DNA of 41,199 nucleotides from Chloroflexota bacterium (GCA_028873975.1 JAPPMO010000075.1:1-41199), one strand, 5' to 3'. Numbered from the stretch's first letter, positions 15,216-23,228 are shown. The notes: generated by a model from the sequence alone, not told the origin. Translations and numbers: made by a program.

Positions 15216-16238
15216 TTAATCCAGCGCGCCGCTGTCTTCGATTATTTCCAATGTCCCTTGCAAGTCATCCAAATCCGACAAATCGATCTCAGGCGATTCG
15301 ATTTCTGCCAGCGATGGCAGATCGACCGACGGTTCGACCGTGGCGACCAGCGGATACTCGTAAGTCTTGGAGGCGAAATACGCTTGCGCGCTGTCGCTCA
15401 ACATGTATTCGACGAATTGCAGGGCGCGCTCTGGCTGATCACTGGATTCGAGTATCGCGGCGCCGGCGACGTTTATCAGCGAACCGGGGTCTCCATCAGG
15501 GAAGAAATGCAAGCTGGCGCTGATATCGGGATCTTCCGCCAAGAAACGGAACAGATAATAGTGATTGACCAATCCAGCGACAATTTCGCCATCAATGACA
15601 GCCTTGACGATTGGCGTGTTCTTGGGATAGGACTGCACGTCGTTGGCGATCATTGCTTCCAGCCAATCCTCTGTATCACAGTCACCCAGCAAGACGCGCA
15701 TGGCAGTTACGTTGGACACGAACGATGCGTTTGTCGGCGCCCAACCCACAATTCCCCGCCATTCTTCGCCGGTTAGGTCAAGAATGGAATCGGGCAAGTC
15801 CAGCCCGGCATCAGCGAGGCTCTCGGGGCTGTAAACCAGAACGCGAGCGCGACCGCTCAATCCTGCCCATAGGCCATGGGGCGAAACGAAGGCGGAATCT
15901 ACTACGCGATTCAGCACATCCTCCGGCAGGGCGCTCAACATGCCCGCCGCTGCCAGTGCGCCCAATGCGCCGCCATCTTGGGCAATGAAGACATCCGCGG
16001 GGCTATTTTGGCCTTCGGTGAGAATCTGATTCGCCACTGCGCTTGTGCCGCCATACAGGACTTCTACCTCGATGCCGCTGTCCTCGACAAACTGATCCAA
16101 CAGGGGACCGATCAAGCTTTCGTTGCGGCCCGAGTAAACGGTGAGCCTTTCATTGTCTTGCGCAAATGCTGGTATCGTCAAGACACTGACGAGCAGGCAA
16201 GCTAAAATAACGAGAAGCGAAAAGCGTTTGACTGACAT
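15216..16238 (-). CDS. fbpA: Ferric iron ABC transporter, substrate-binding protein
   Basis: A 340-residue extracytoplasmic binding protein of the FbpA/FutA class. A signal peptide (1-26, ending PAFA) is followed by the strand LTVYSGRNESLIGPLLDQF typical of this class, and the tandem tyrosines Y227-Y228 in NHYYLFRFL match the Fe(III)-binding Tyr pair. An ILAC stretch inside the signal resembles a lipobox but lies early; SPI cleavage seems likelier. I start at the ATG at 16238 because AAGGAG sits 8 bases before it; an ATG six codons upstream lacks this. About the last 30 residues are a strongly acidic tail not typical of FbpA. The leader contains a perfect palindrome (separate entry). Confidence 0.92.
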   Translation of the reverse strand: MSVKRFSLLVILACLLVSVLTIPAFAQDNERLTVYSGRNESLIGPLLDQFVEDSGIEVEVLYGGTSAVANQILTEGQNSPADVFIAQDGGALGALAAAGMLSALPEDVLNRVVDSAFVSPHGLWAGLSGRARVLVYSPESLADAGLDLPDSILDLTGEEWRGIVGWAPTNASFVSNVTAMRVLLGDCDTEDWLEAMIANDVQSYPKNTPIVKAVIDGEIVAGLVNHYYLFRFLAEDPDISASLHFFPDGDPGSLINVAGAAILESSDQPERALQFVEYMLSDSAQAYFASKTYEYPLVATVEPSVDLPSLAEIESPEIDLSDLDDLQGTLEIIEDSGALD

Positions 16239-16260
16239 ATTGCATGCTCCTTGCATATAT

Positions 16261-16284
16261 GCTAAATCCTCGCTAGGATTTAGC
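16261..16284. promoter_or_regulatory. Perfect palindrome in the fbpA leader, candidate metal-regulator operator
   Basis: Perfect 10-bp arms (GCTAAATCCT and its complement) around a 4-base centre, 23-46 bases upstream of the fbpA ATG and just ahead of its ribosome site. Position and symmetry fit either an operator for an iron-responsive dimeric repressor (Fur or DtxR type) or an mRNA hairpin in the leader. It does not match the canonical Fur or DtxR consensus closely. Confidence 0.55.
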
Positions 16285-16352
16285 TAGATAGACAGTGGTC
16301 AAATTGGCTAGCGGAGGAGCTCTCGAACTTTTCCTGCCAGTTTGACCCCTTT

Positions 16353-16358
16353 TTTATA
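16353..16358 (-). promoter_or_regulatory. Extended -10 of fbpA
   Basis: On the minus strand TGG precedes TATAAA, an extended -10 with one mismatch. The start of transcription would fall near 16346, giving a leader of about 108 bases that begins at the 12-bp stem and contains the palindrome. Confidence 0.45.
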
Positions 16359-16629
16359 CCAGAGCCGCTGCCGCCGTTTCCACGCTTGTGGTAAATTTCA
16401 CTTTTTCGAGCTCAAGCACCCGAAGTTGCTTTGTCGAGAGACAAGGCTTTAATCATCGCTGGATGGCAAGTTGCAGCTGGTTAAACTTGCGCGCCAGGCA
16501 TGAACTTGTCTCATATTTAGCCTGTCTTCAGACGGGTGAAAGCCCCTTGACCTATACTGGACAATAGCGGACTTTGCCAATAGAGTTGAGGCATTTCGAC
16601 CTTGATTCACGCGTTACGGAGCTGAAAAC

Positions 16630-17103
16630 ATGTCCAACTGGTGGGGGGCTCGCAAGAATGTCTCGTCGCGCCTGATTTGGGAAGTGGAGGCGATGAAGGC
16701 TACCTTTGGCGATACCTTCAAACTGGTGGTGCCGCCCTTCGGCGGCTTGCTCTATTGGCAAGGCTCGGTCGAGATCAACATGAGCATCCTCGATACCCCT
16801 TTTCACAGCCTCAAAATCGTCTATCCCAAAGAATACCCCAACCGCCCGGCGGAGGCTTACTGCATCAAACCGCGCATCTATAGCGAGAAACATCAGTACG
16901 AAGACGGGCAGCTTTGCCTATTCAACCCGAAAGACGGAGAACAATACGGTTGGAACCCCTCGAAATCGACCGCAGTGACCGTGGGCGGATGGGCGATCCA
17001 ATGGCTTTACGCCTATTACACTTGGCGTTCCACCGGGAAATGGCCCGGGATTGAAGAACGCATTAAAGCCAGTACGCCCTTGCCCCGCCGGCGGAGAAGA
17101 TAA
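16630..17103 (+). CDS. Prokaryotic E2 (ubiquitin-conjugating-fold) protein
   Basis: A 157-residue single-domain E2-like protein. Seen in order: N-terminal helix (SSRLIWEVEAMKATF), central strands (VEINMSIL, HSLKIVYP), the YP..P signature (Y69-P70, P73), a His (H88) in the HPN-like position, the candidate catalytic cysteine C96 in DGQLCLF, the downstream W108-N-P segment and a long C-terminal helix containing WAIQWLYAYYTW. It would accept a modifier as a thioester from the E1-like protein encoded two genes on and pass it to a target. The C-terminus is a run of five arginines. A GGAG site precedes the ATG; the JAB gene starts 2 bases after its stop. Confidence 0.85.
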   Translation: MSNWWGARKNVSSRLIWEVEAMKATFGDTFKLVVPPFGGLLYWQGSVEINMSILDTPFHSLKIVYPKEYPNRPAEAYCIKPRIYSEKHQYEDGQLCLFNPKDGEQYGWNPSKSTAVTVGGWAIQWLYAYYTWRSTGKWPGIEERIKASTPLPRRRRR

Positions 17104-17105
17104 AG

Positions 17106-18341
17106 ATGCGAAGCAAGGATGAGCTGGATATTCTCAAGCTCATGCAACTGGAAATCGAGTTTTTGCGTAAGCGCTTGCGAGGGATGGCGATGATATCTCG
17201 CGGGATCGTACCTAACCTGGTGTTGTCAAGGCGAGCGGTAAAGAAGATGCTTTCCGCCGCGAGCCAGTACTTGGCTGACGAAACTGGAGAAGCCATGTTG
17301 GGCTTTATCGTGGAAAACGATACGCCTGAAGGCCTGCCAACCATTTATGTGCTGGACACCATTTCGCCTGACGAAACGGCCATACGCCGATCGCATACCT
17401 TTCAGCAAGGGGATGCCTTGCAAGACGAGATCATCTGGTGGCTCCAAGAAAACTGGCATTTCCATCGCGAACGATATCGCGGCTCTGAAGTGCTGCCCGA
17501 TCGCTTTGATGTGCCCCTGCGCTACCTCGGTGATTGGCACAAGCAGCCCGGTTCCATGATACAGCCCAGTCATGGCGATCTGATGACGGCTTTGTCTTGG
17601 CTCGACGATGATGATCTGGGCCTGGATTATCTCTTGGTCCCTATTGTCACAGTGGGTTATGCGCCCATCATTGGCGAATCAGATCTGGCTGTCAATTACA
17701 TTACCGTGCCGATGGACAATGGCACCGACATGCGCGTCGATTGGTGGTATATCCATCGTGATGTGCGCGTATTCCAGCCTGTGCATCCCCAGATCGTAGA
17801 AGAAGACGCTTTGCCGCAAATGATGAAATATGCCTGGCATGTCGTGCTTCCCGATCGCCTGACGAGCGAGACCTTGGCGATGGCGGACGACGGCTTGCTC
17901 GTGCGCACCCTGTTTTACGAATGCGACGGCGAGGTTCCGCTTGAATTCTGCTTTTTCGCTATCCGGCAGGGCTCCAGGTCATTTCTGCTCTTCGTCACCC
18001 AGCACGACTATCCTCATGCGCGGCCCCGGGCTTATAGCGCGCCTTTTACCAGCGATCTCGATCTAATGGATCCGGTCGCGACCTTTCAAAAGTTGTGGGC
18101 GGTCGCCGAGCCAGTCGAAGATCCCCCGGATTGGGAATGGAGCAGCGACAAATACTTGATCGATTACCTGGTGGCAATCGAGGTCGCGATGGGACTGCGC
18201 CAACCGGCCAAACTGGATATCCCGGTGCTGCTGGACGAGATTGATCCGGATGCCGCCCCTTCCGAGTGCGTGCTGGATGCTCATCGACTGGAACGGTCGC
18301 ATGAAGACGAATCGGATGGCGATGACCCTGGGCAAGTTTAG
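17106..18341 (+). CDS. JAB/JAMM-domain protein with C-terminal E2/RWD-like region
   Basis: A 411-residue protein. Residues about 36-170 are a JAB (Mov34/MPN) domain: E59 in ETGEAMLGF, then GDWHKQP (142-148), S155 and D158 at exactly JAMM spacing. The second metal ligand is Gln (Q147) instead of His, so zinc binding may be altered. JAB proteins in such operons remove or process ubiquitin-like modifiers. Residues about 232-365 look like a second E2/RWD fold: helix (LPQMMKYAWHVVL), strands (PLEFCFFAIRQ, SFLLFVTQHDYP), YPHARP (302-307), then W343/W345 and a final helix, with no cysteine at the catalytic position. The tail is acidic. It sits between the E2 and E1 genes. Confidence 0.8.
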   Translation: MRSKDELDILKLMQLEIEFLRKRLRGMAMISRGIVPNLVLSRRAVKKMLSAASQYLADETGEAMLGFIVENDTPEGLPTIYVLDTISPDETAIRRSHTFQQGDALQDEIIWWLQENWHFHRERYRGSEVLPDRFDVPLRYLGDWHKQPGSMIQPSHGDLMTALSWLDDDDLGLDYLLVPIVTVGYAPIIGESDLAVNYITVPMDNGTDMRVDWWYIHRDVRVFQPVHPQIVEEDALPQMMKYAWHVVLPDRLTSETLAMADDGLLVRTLFYECDGEVPLEFCFFAIRQGSRSFLLFVTQHDYPHARPRAYSAPFTSDLDLMDPVATFQKLWAVAEPVEDPPDWEWSSDKYLIDYLVAIEVAMGLRQPAKLDIPVLLDEIDPDAAPSECVLDAHRLERSHEDESDGDDPGQV

Positions 18342-18413
18342 CGCGCTGCCCGCCAGAGGCGAGATCTTGGGATTTGTGAGCGGCAATTGGAGTAAGGAAA
18401 GCGTCACGACAAT

Positions 18414-19346
18414 ATGAGCGATCTTTGGACACGTGTTGAGCGGCTGCTCGGCAGCGAAAACCTGACACGACTCGCAGAAAAGAAGGTCGGCGTTGTTGGC
18501 TTGGGTTCCGGCGGCGGCTTTGTGGCATTGAGCCTGGCAATGAGCGGCGTAGGCAATTTCGCGCTGGTGGATAATGACGTGATCAAAGCGGGCAATGTAA
18601 CGCGGCATGTGGCGGATTTGCGCCATGTGGGGCAAAACAAAGCAGCGGCTGTCGCCGACCTGATAGGCAACCGCAACCGCGACGCCATCGTCGACGTGCG
18701 CGAAGGCCCAATCCAGGACTACTGGGAGATCCTCGACGATATCGACCTGCTCGTGGTCGGCGTCGACAACGAGCAGGTCAAATACGCCATCAACGAGAAG
18801 TGCCTGGAAAAGCGTCTCAGCGCCTCTTATGCCGGCGTCTATGAACGGGGAGAAGGCGGAGATCACGTTATCATCAAGCCATTTGACGGTCCCTGTTACG
18901 CCTGCTGGGCGGAAGCGACGCGCGAGGGCGTGAAAATCACGATGGATTCTGTCGGCGACCTGGACTACGGCATGATCGGCGAAGCCGGCGCCTTGGAGGC
19001 GGAACCGGGACTTTGGGTGAATGTTACGAAGATCGCGGGCATTCAGACGGATTTGATTCTCAACGAACTGCTGCGCGGCAGCGCGGTTTACGAAGAAATG
19101 CCCGCCAACACGATCATTGTCACCAATACGTCGCTCGATGTCATTGAAGGGCAAGAGAACGATCCGCATTCCAGCATTTGGGTGGATATTCAACGGGACC
19201 CGGACTGCCTGGTTTGCGGCGAAAGACTGAAGCAGGGCGTCAGCATGTTGGTTCAGGATGACGCCGGCGGCATCTCGCTCGACGATCTTGCTGCTTCCGA
19301 CCTGATGACTGACATCGTATTCGAAGAGGATGAAGCGGAAGACTAG
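18414..19346 (+). CDS. ThiF/MoeB-type E1-like adenylyltransferase
   Basis: A 310-residue single-domain E1-like enzyme that would adenylate the C-terminus of a ubiquitin-like or sulfur-carrier protein. The Rossmann loop VVGLGSGGG (G29, G31, G34), the Arg finger in GNVTRHVA (R64), K76 and D118 are in the expected places, and two CxxC pairs (C161/C164 and C265/C268) form the usual zinc site. The only other cysteine is C130, which aligns with a non-catalytic MoeB cysteine, so a classical thioester Cys is not evident. It follows the JAB gene by 72 bases and its 3' end overlaps the next gene by 4 bases on the opposite strand. Confidence 0.88.
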   Translation: MSDLWTRVERLLGSENLTRLAEKKVGVVGLGSGGGFVALSLAMSGVGNFALVDNDVIKAGNVTRHVADLRHVGQNKAAAVADLIGNRNRDAIVDVREGPIQDYWEILDDIDLLVVGVDNEQVKYAINEKCLEKRLSASYAGVYERGEGGDHVIIKPFDGPCYACWAEATREGVKITMDSVGDLDYGMIGEAGALEAEPGLWVNVTKIAGIQTDLILNELLRGSAVYEEMPANTIIVTNTSLDVIEGQENDPHSSIWVDIQRDPDCLVCGERLKQGVSMLVQDDAGGISLDDLAASDLMTDIVFEEDEAED

Positions 19347-19894
19347 GCGCTGCCCGCTTTTCGTCGCCATTGCCTAAGAAGGTCAGAAAGCGCCTGCCGA
19401 TGCGCAAGGCGCTCTTTTGTGTCAAATGACGATTGATACAAGACTTGATCTTCGGCGCCGGGCGGGTGACCATCATCTTCATAATAGAGGTGGAATCCGT
19501 TTTCGATGGCGACGCGATATACGCCGGCATCAAAGATGGGCGCCCGATAGCTCAGTTTTCGTATGCCGACGCTCAGCAGAAGCTCCTCTTCGGCATGATG
19601 CGCCCAGACGCCAAACAGTTTCAGTTTTTGGTACCCGTGGTACCCTTTCTGGCGATACCAGACGAGGACGCCAGACCACGCTTTGCCATGCAGCGCCTTG
19701 GGACCATGGCATAAGATATTCGGGTATGTGTCTCGCGTCAGTCTGGCAAAGCTGTCGTAGGCGTTGACCATATCGAGCGCGCGGCCCTGAGGACTAGCCC
19801 TTCGTTCCGGGCGCGCCTTGTCGCCGAAGGGCCTGCGGCCCGCGATCTTCCGCATGATCTCGTCGTAGCGCTGCTGGTTTTCACCGCTTGACAT
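19343..19894 (-). CDS. Conserved-looking protein of unknown function
   Basis: I do not recognise this 183-residue protein. It is basic and soluble, with no signal peptide or membrane helix. Visible features are a basic N-terminal helix (YDEIMRKIAGRRPFGDKARPERR), a central strand-rich block containing LFGVWAHHAEEELLLSVGI, and an ENGFHLYYEDDG segment near the C-terminus. I chose the ATG at 19894; the frame is open further to 19999 but that part would overlap the upstream hydrolase gene extensively. Its 3' end touches the E1-like gene convergently, so it is not part of that operon. Confidence 0.6.
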   Translation of the reverse strand: MSSGENQQRYDEIMRKIAGRRPFGDKARPERRASPQGRALDMVNAYDSFARLTRDTYPNILCHGPKALHGKAWSGVLVWYRQKGYHGYQKLKLFGVWAHHAEEELLLSVGIRKLSYRAPIFDAGVYRVAIENGFHLYYEDDGHPPGAEDQVLYQSSFDTKERLAHRQALSDLLRQWRRKAGSA

Positions 19895-19922
19895 ATACCG
19901 CGCGAACCTCGAGAACTGACGT

Positions 19923-20747
19923 TTAGCCGGCTGAGAGAAAATCTTCAACGATAGCGCGAAATTGCTCGGGATGTTCCATATTGGGCAGGTGAGCGGCATC
20001 TGATATCAGCGCTCTGGTCGCATCGGGAATGTGCGTGCTCAGGTAATCAGCGGCGAGCTTCAAGAAGGGCAGGTCGTTTTCCCCGATGATCACCAGGCTC
20101 GGCATCTTGAGTTCCGCCAGCCGGTCAACTGCCTGCGCCTCAAAGGTCTTGCGAACGTGCGTTCCGATGTCTTTGATCTCGTGTTCGGCGACTTGGCGAG
20201 CCATTTCGAACCCGCGCTTTCTGGCTTCTTGGTTTAAGTTTCCGGCGGAACGCCCGAAACCGTCAAACCAGATTTTCATATCGATTTCCGCAACGCGATC
20301 GACGTCGCCGTTCTGAAAAGCCTCCTCCGATTGAGTGAAGAGTTCCTCGGACCATTCAACATCGGCTTCAAAGCCAGCCGGCTCGCCGCCGACAAGAATC
20401 AGCGACTGTACCTCGTCAGGATGTGTCAAGGCGTAGTCGATGGCCAGCCCGGCCCCGATCGAACAGCCCATCAGGATCACCGGCGCGCCGATGTCCAGGA
20501 AAGCGAGCAAGGCTCTCAGGTCATCTTGTATATTGAATTCGCCCTCTACCGGGAGGCTTTTGCCGTAGCCGCGCATGTCAAAGCGCAACACCCGGTGGCT
20601 CTTTGCAAAATGCGCGAATTCCTCCTCCCACATGCGGCAGTCGGCGATGCCGGCGTGGATCATGACGAAGGGCCTGCCCCTTCCCGCCAGTTCGTAATAG
20701 AGTCGGGCATTGTTGATTTCGGCGTAGCCGGTTTGTATCTGGGGCAT
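19923..20747 (-). CDS. Alpha/beta-fold hydrolase
   Basis: A 274-residue hydrolase. Residues seen: oxyanion strand FVMIHAG (27-33), the DMRGYGKS turn (57-64), nucleophile elbow GCSIGA with S96, acid D225 in IGENDLPF and H253 in AAHLPNMEHP, a complete Ser-Asp-His triad in the usual order. The cap region between 125 and 200 is helical and acidic. It resembles esterase/lactonase or C-C hydrolase members, and the substrate cannot be told. A GAGGA ribosome site precedes the ATG. The downstream unknown gene on the same strand starts 29 bases later. Confidence 0.9.
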   Translation of the reverse strand: MPQIQTGYAEINNARLYYELAGRGRPFVMIHAGIADCRMWEEEFAHFAKSHRVLRFDMRGYGKSLPVEGEFNIQDDLRALLAFLDIGAPVILMGCSIGAGLAIDYALTHPDEVQSLILVGGEPAGFEADVEWSEELFTQSEEAFQNGDVDRVAEIDMKIWFDGFGRSAGNLNQEARKRGFEMARQVAEHEIKDIGTHVRKTFEAQAVDRLAELKMPSLVIIGENDLPFLKLAADYLSTHIPDATRALISDAAHLPNMEHPEQFRAIVEDFLSAG

Positions 20748-20886
20748 TTGCGCTCAAATTCCTCTATACTGGTCTGGTGCTGCAATCACGAACGGAGCAT
20801 TTGCCTGCGATCGATATTTTGACAGATTGCGAGTCATGCTTGGATCGCAGCTGTCGCCAGTGCGCCTCCAGAACAGGGTAGTAGCG

Positions 20887-21894
20887 CTACTCCATCGAGA
20901 CCTTCGCCAGCTCGACGCCATCGCGCAGCGTCTTCTCGTAGGCTATAAAGCTCTGATGCACATGCATGCCGACCTTTTCGTAGAGCGCGACCGCGTTGGT
21001 CAAGCTACTGCCGTCAACTTCCAGGCTCACCGTTGTCAGGCCGCGATCCCAATATCCAGCGAAGCTGTGATATAACATCGCCTGCGCCAGCCCACGCCGT
21101 CTATACCCGCGGCGAACGCCGACGATATCGACAAAGCCGATGCCGGGATGCCGGGGGCTCTCTTTCATCGCCAACAGACAACCGACCGCGAGCTTACTTC
21201 GCTCGTCGACCGCCAAAAGCACCAGTCCGGGTTCGAAATTCTTGTCATTGCTGAACCAGTGACGGAACTCCGCGACATCGTCGTCGAATGGCTCTTCGAC
21301 ATATCCATAATGATCTGAAAATGAATTGCGAAATATATCCACAAACAGCGGCAAGTCCTCTTCGTGTCGGTAAGGTTTGATGGCGATGCCAGCGGGGAAA
21401 TCCGGGACTTGCGGCCGACGATTCATCGTAATTCGCATGTCGAAGTAGGTGCGATCAGACACATAACCCGCTTGCGCGAGCGCCTTTTCCGCGAAGCTGT
21501 AACCGGCCGGCGTTCCCGTTTGCAGACGGACGCGCGCTTCGGGCGGACAACGCTTGATGATCTCGCCAGCCCGCTCCTCCGCCCAGTCAAAGAGTCGCTT
21601 GCTGAGGTTATGACCGTGGAAGTCCGGATGCACGCCCCAAATGACCCGGGGCCGAACCGGCCTTTCTGATACAGCCCAAACAATGACATACGCGGCTAAG
21701 GTCCCGGAATCGCTGAACATGCCGAGAGATGAACGCCCCAGGTCGAAGCGGGGTTCTCGCCACATCATCAGCGTGTCATCTACATCGTAGCGCTCGTCGG
21801 TGCCGGCGCGTCTGGCAATTGCTGTCGCTGTGCTGGCGTATTCCCGCGCGTCATCAAAGCTTAGGGGACGAGTAGTCAAAGTCTTGCCGATCAT
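20887..21894 (-). CDS. Tandem-GNAT N-acetyltransferase
   Basis: A 335-residue protein made of two GNAT modules. The N-terminal module keeps a partial acetyl-CoA loop (WGVHPDFHGHNLSKRLFDWA); the C-terminal module has a complete one (VGVRRGYRRRGLAQAMLYHSF) followed by a DGSSLTNAVALYEKVGMH block. Tandem GNATs such as MshD and Eis-type enzymes often keep only one active site, here probably the C-terminal one. The substrate is unknown. I start at the ATG at 21894, since a good promoter at 21966-21993 would put transcription start almost on top of the alternative upstream ATG at 21957. Confidence 0.85.
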   Translation of the reverse strand: MIGKTLTTRPLSFDDAREYASTATAIARRAGTDERYDVDDTLMMWREPRFDLGRSSLGMFSDSGTLAAYVIVWAVSERPVRPRVIWGVHPDFHGHNLSKRLFDWAEERAGEIIKRCPPEARVRLQTGTPAGYSFAEKALAQAGYVSDRTYFDMRITMNRRPQVPDFPAGIAIKPYRHEEDLPLFVDIFRNSFSDHYGYVEEPFDDDVAEFRHWFSNDKNFEPGLVLLAVDERSKLAVGCLLAMKESPRHPGIGFVDIVGVRRGYRRRGLAQAMLYHSFAGYWDRGLTTVSLEVDGSSLTNAVALYEKVGMHVHQSFIAYEKTLRDGVELAKVSME

Positions 21895-21965
21895 TCTCTT
21901 CGCATCCTCGCTGATTCGCCAAGTATAATGGCGAGAAAATGGGTCATATAAGTTCAATAAGGGTT

Positions 21966-21993
21966 ATTGTAGTGATAAGAGGCGCTCTGTCAA
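21966..21993 (-). promoter_or_regulatory. Sigma70-type promoter of the tandem-GNAT gene
   Basis: Read on the minus strand: TTGACA (21988-21993), a 16-base spacer and TACAAT (21966-21971). This is the closest consensus promoter in the window, about 70 bases before the ATG. Confidence 0.7.
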
Positions 21994-22042
21994 GCTGATG
22001 TTGCGGGCGCTGCCGCGACATTATATGAGCAAAAAGTCTTGC

Positions 22043-22071
22043 TTAACACTGCCCTGGTTCTGCGGTATGAT
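22043..22071 (+). promoter_or_regulatory. Sigma70-type promoter of the anchored-protein gene
   Basis: TTAACA (22043-22048), a 17-base spacer and TATGAT (22066-22071), each five of six to consensus, 38 bases before the ATG at 22110 and divergent from the previous promoter. Confidence 0.6.
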
Positions 22072-22109
22072 TAGCGCGTTTTGACTGGATGCCCTGGAGC
22101 GTAGCGCGG

Positions 22110-23228
22110 ATGAATAAAACGACAAAACGATTCACCGTTGTTATTGGTGTTATCATGACGGTAGCCATGGTTGGCAGCTTGATATTGCCGCTATTGTCGG
22201 GCCAGGTCGCCCAGAGCGATTTCGGCGCCGAAACCCCGCAGCCTACCCGCCTGCCCGAGCCGACGTTTCCGCCGCCTCCCGACATCTCGACGATTGACTT
22301 TGAGGCGACCTATTTGCATCCCTCCGGCTTGTTTACTGTCGCGGCTCCGACCGGATGGCGTTCAGCCTCCAGCAGCAATACGGCTGACGAACTGCGCGCC
22401 AGTTTGAGCAATGCTGACGCGCAAAGCGTCGTGGAAGCGCGCATCATCAAGAATCATGGCGGCATTAGCGAGGCTGAAGAGCTCAGCGCCTTTTTTGACC
22501 GCACCTGGCTTGGACAAAGCTGGCGAGATTACTGGAGCTGGGACGAAACCGGCCGAAAGATTAGCGATGCCGGTCATGTTGTGATCGACTTCAATCTAAC
22601 CCGGTCGCGCGCTTATTTCATTGCCAGGCAAGAGGCCTGGTTACAAGATGGCGACATTTATAGCGTGCGCGTGGTAACCGCGGAAAATGCGCCCCGTGAA
22701 CTCAAGTTCTTGTTGGAAGGAGTAACCAGGAAACTTCGCAGGGTCGAAGCTTTCGCGGAGGCGCCCTTCGATTGGAAGGCTTATTTCGACAACCTGGACA
22801 AGCACATCATACGATTTCCGGCGGGCTGGCAGGTGACCGACGGCGCCCAAGGATTGCCCGCCACTATAGTGGGCGATTCGGTTACGATGGTGGTGGAGAC
22901 GCAAGATGTCGCGCTCGCAAGCGAGGCCGATGCCATCCACTGGATCGAGACATGGCGCGACGGGCTGGGAGCGCTGACGGTCGAAGCAATTGACGTGGGT
23001 GGCGCGCCCGGTTTTCGGGCTTCCTACCAAATTCAGACGCTGGATGGCGCGACAGAGAGTGGTTTGTCGATCATGTTGAATGGTTTTGACAACCGGCTCC
23101 ACGTCGCGAATGCCCGCGTCAGCGACACGGACCTGGACTTGCTTCAGGTTGACGCGGCTGAATACCCCTTGATTGCGGTATTGGATAGCTTCCGCCTCTT
23201 GCCCGAACTGGAAATCTCCGCCGAATAA
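22110..23228 (+). CDS. Membrane-anchored extracellular protein of unknown function
   Basis: A 372-residue protein that I cannot assign to a family with certainty. Residues about 7-30 form a single membrane helix after a basic N-terminus, followed by a proline-rich linker (TPQPTRLPEPTFPPPP) and two alpha/beta modules, each opening with a 'Y...PSGLFTVAAPTGW' or 'HIIRFPAGWQV' type strand. This resembles PsbP/Mog1-like repeats found in many secreted bacterial proteins. A surface role is likely. I start at the ATG at 22110, which gives the proper positive-inside N-terminus; an ATG seven codons upstream is possible. Confidence 0.75.
   Translation: MNKTTKRFTVVIGVIMTVAMVGSLILPLLSGQVAQSDFGAETPQPTRLPEPTFPPPPDISTIDFEATYLHPSGLFTVAAPTGWRSASSSNTADELRASLSNADAQSVVEARIIKNHGGISEAEELSAFFDRTWLGQSWRDYWSWDETGRKISDAGHVVIDFNLTRSRAYFIARQEAWLQDGDIYSVRVVTAENAPRELKFLLEGVTRKLRRVEAFAEAPFDWKAYFDNLDKHIIRFPAGWQVTDGAQGLPATIVGDSVTMVVETQDVALASEADAIHWIETWRDGLGALTVEAIDVGGAPGFRASYQIQTLDGATESGLSIMLNGFDNRLHVANARVSDTDLDLLQVDAAEYPLIAVLDSFRLLPELEISAE

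Larger units (their letters stand above)
16239..16629. other. Divergent intergenic region between fbpA and the E2-JAB-E1 operon
   Basis: 391 bases with no open frame large enough for a ubiquitin-like protein. It holds the palindrome at 16261-16284, a 12-bp stem with one G-U (16297-16308 / 16336-16347), an extended -10 for fbpA on the minus strand (16353-16358), a GAGA-loop hairpin (16428-16435 / 16440-16447) and, on the plus strand, TTGACC (16547-16552) and TATACT (16553-16558) as possible but poorly spaced promoter elements for the E2 operon. A GGAG ribosome site (16618-16621) precedes the E2 ATG. Confidence 0.6.

Noticed and set aside
16297..16355. Stem followed by six T residues on the plus strand, resembling an intrinsic terminator
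   Set aside because: No plus-strand transcript enters from upstream (fbpA is on the minus strand). The T-run is better explained as the complement of the fbpA -10 region and the stem as the start of the fbpA leader.
18063..19370. Long open frame antisense to the E1-like gene
   Set aside because: The E1-like frame carries clear ThiF motifs; the antisense frame has none.
21220..21240. GGTTCGAA-like T-arm sequence suggesting a tRNA
   Set aside because: It lies inside the tandem-GNAT coding region and no cloverleaf can be formed around it.
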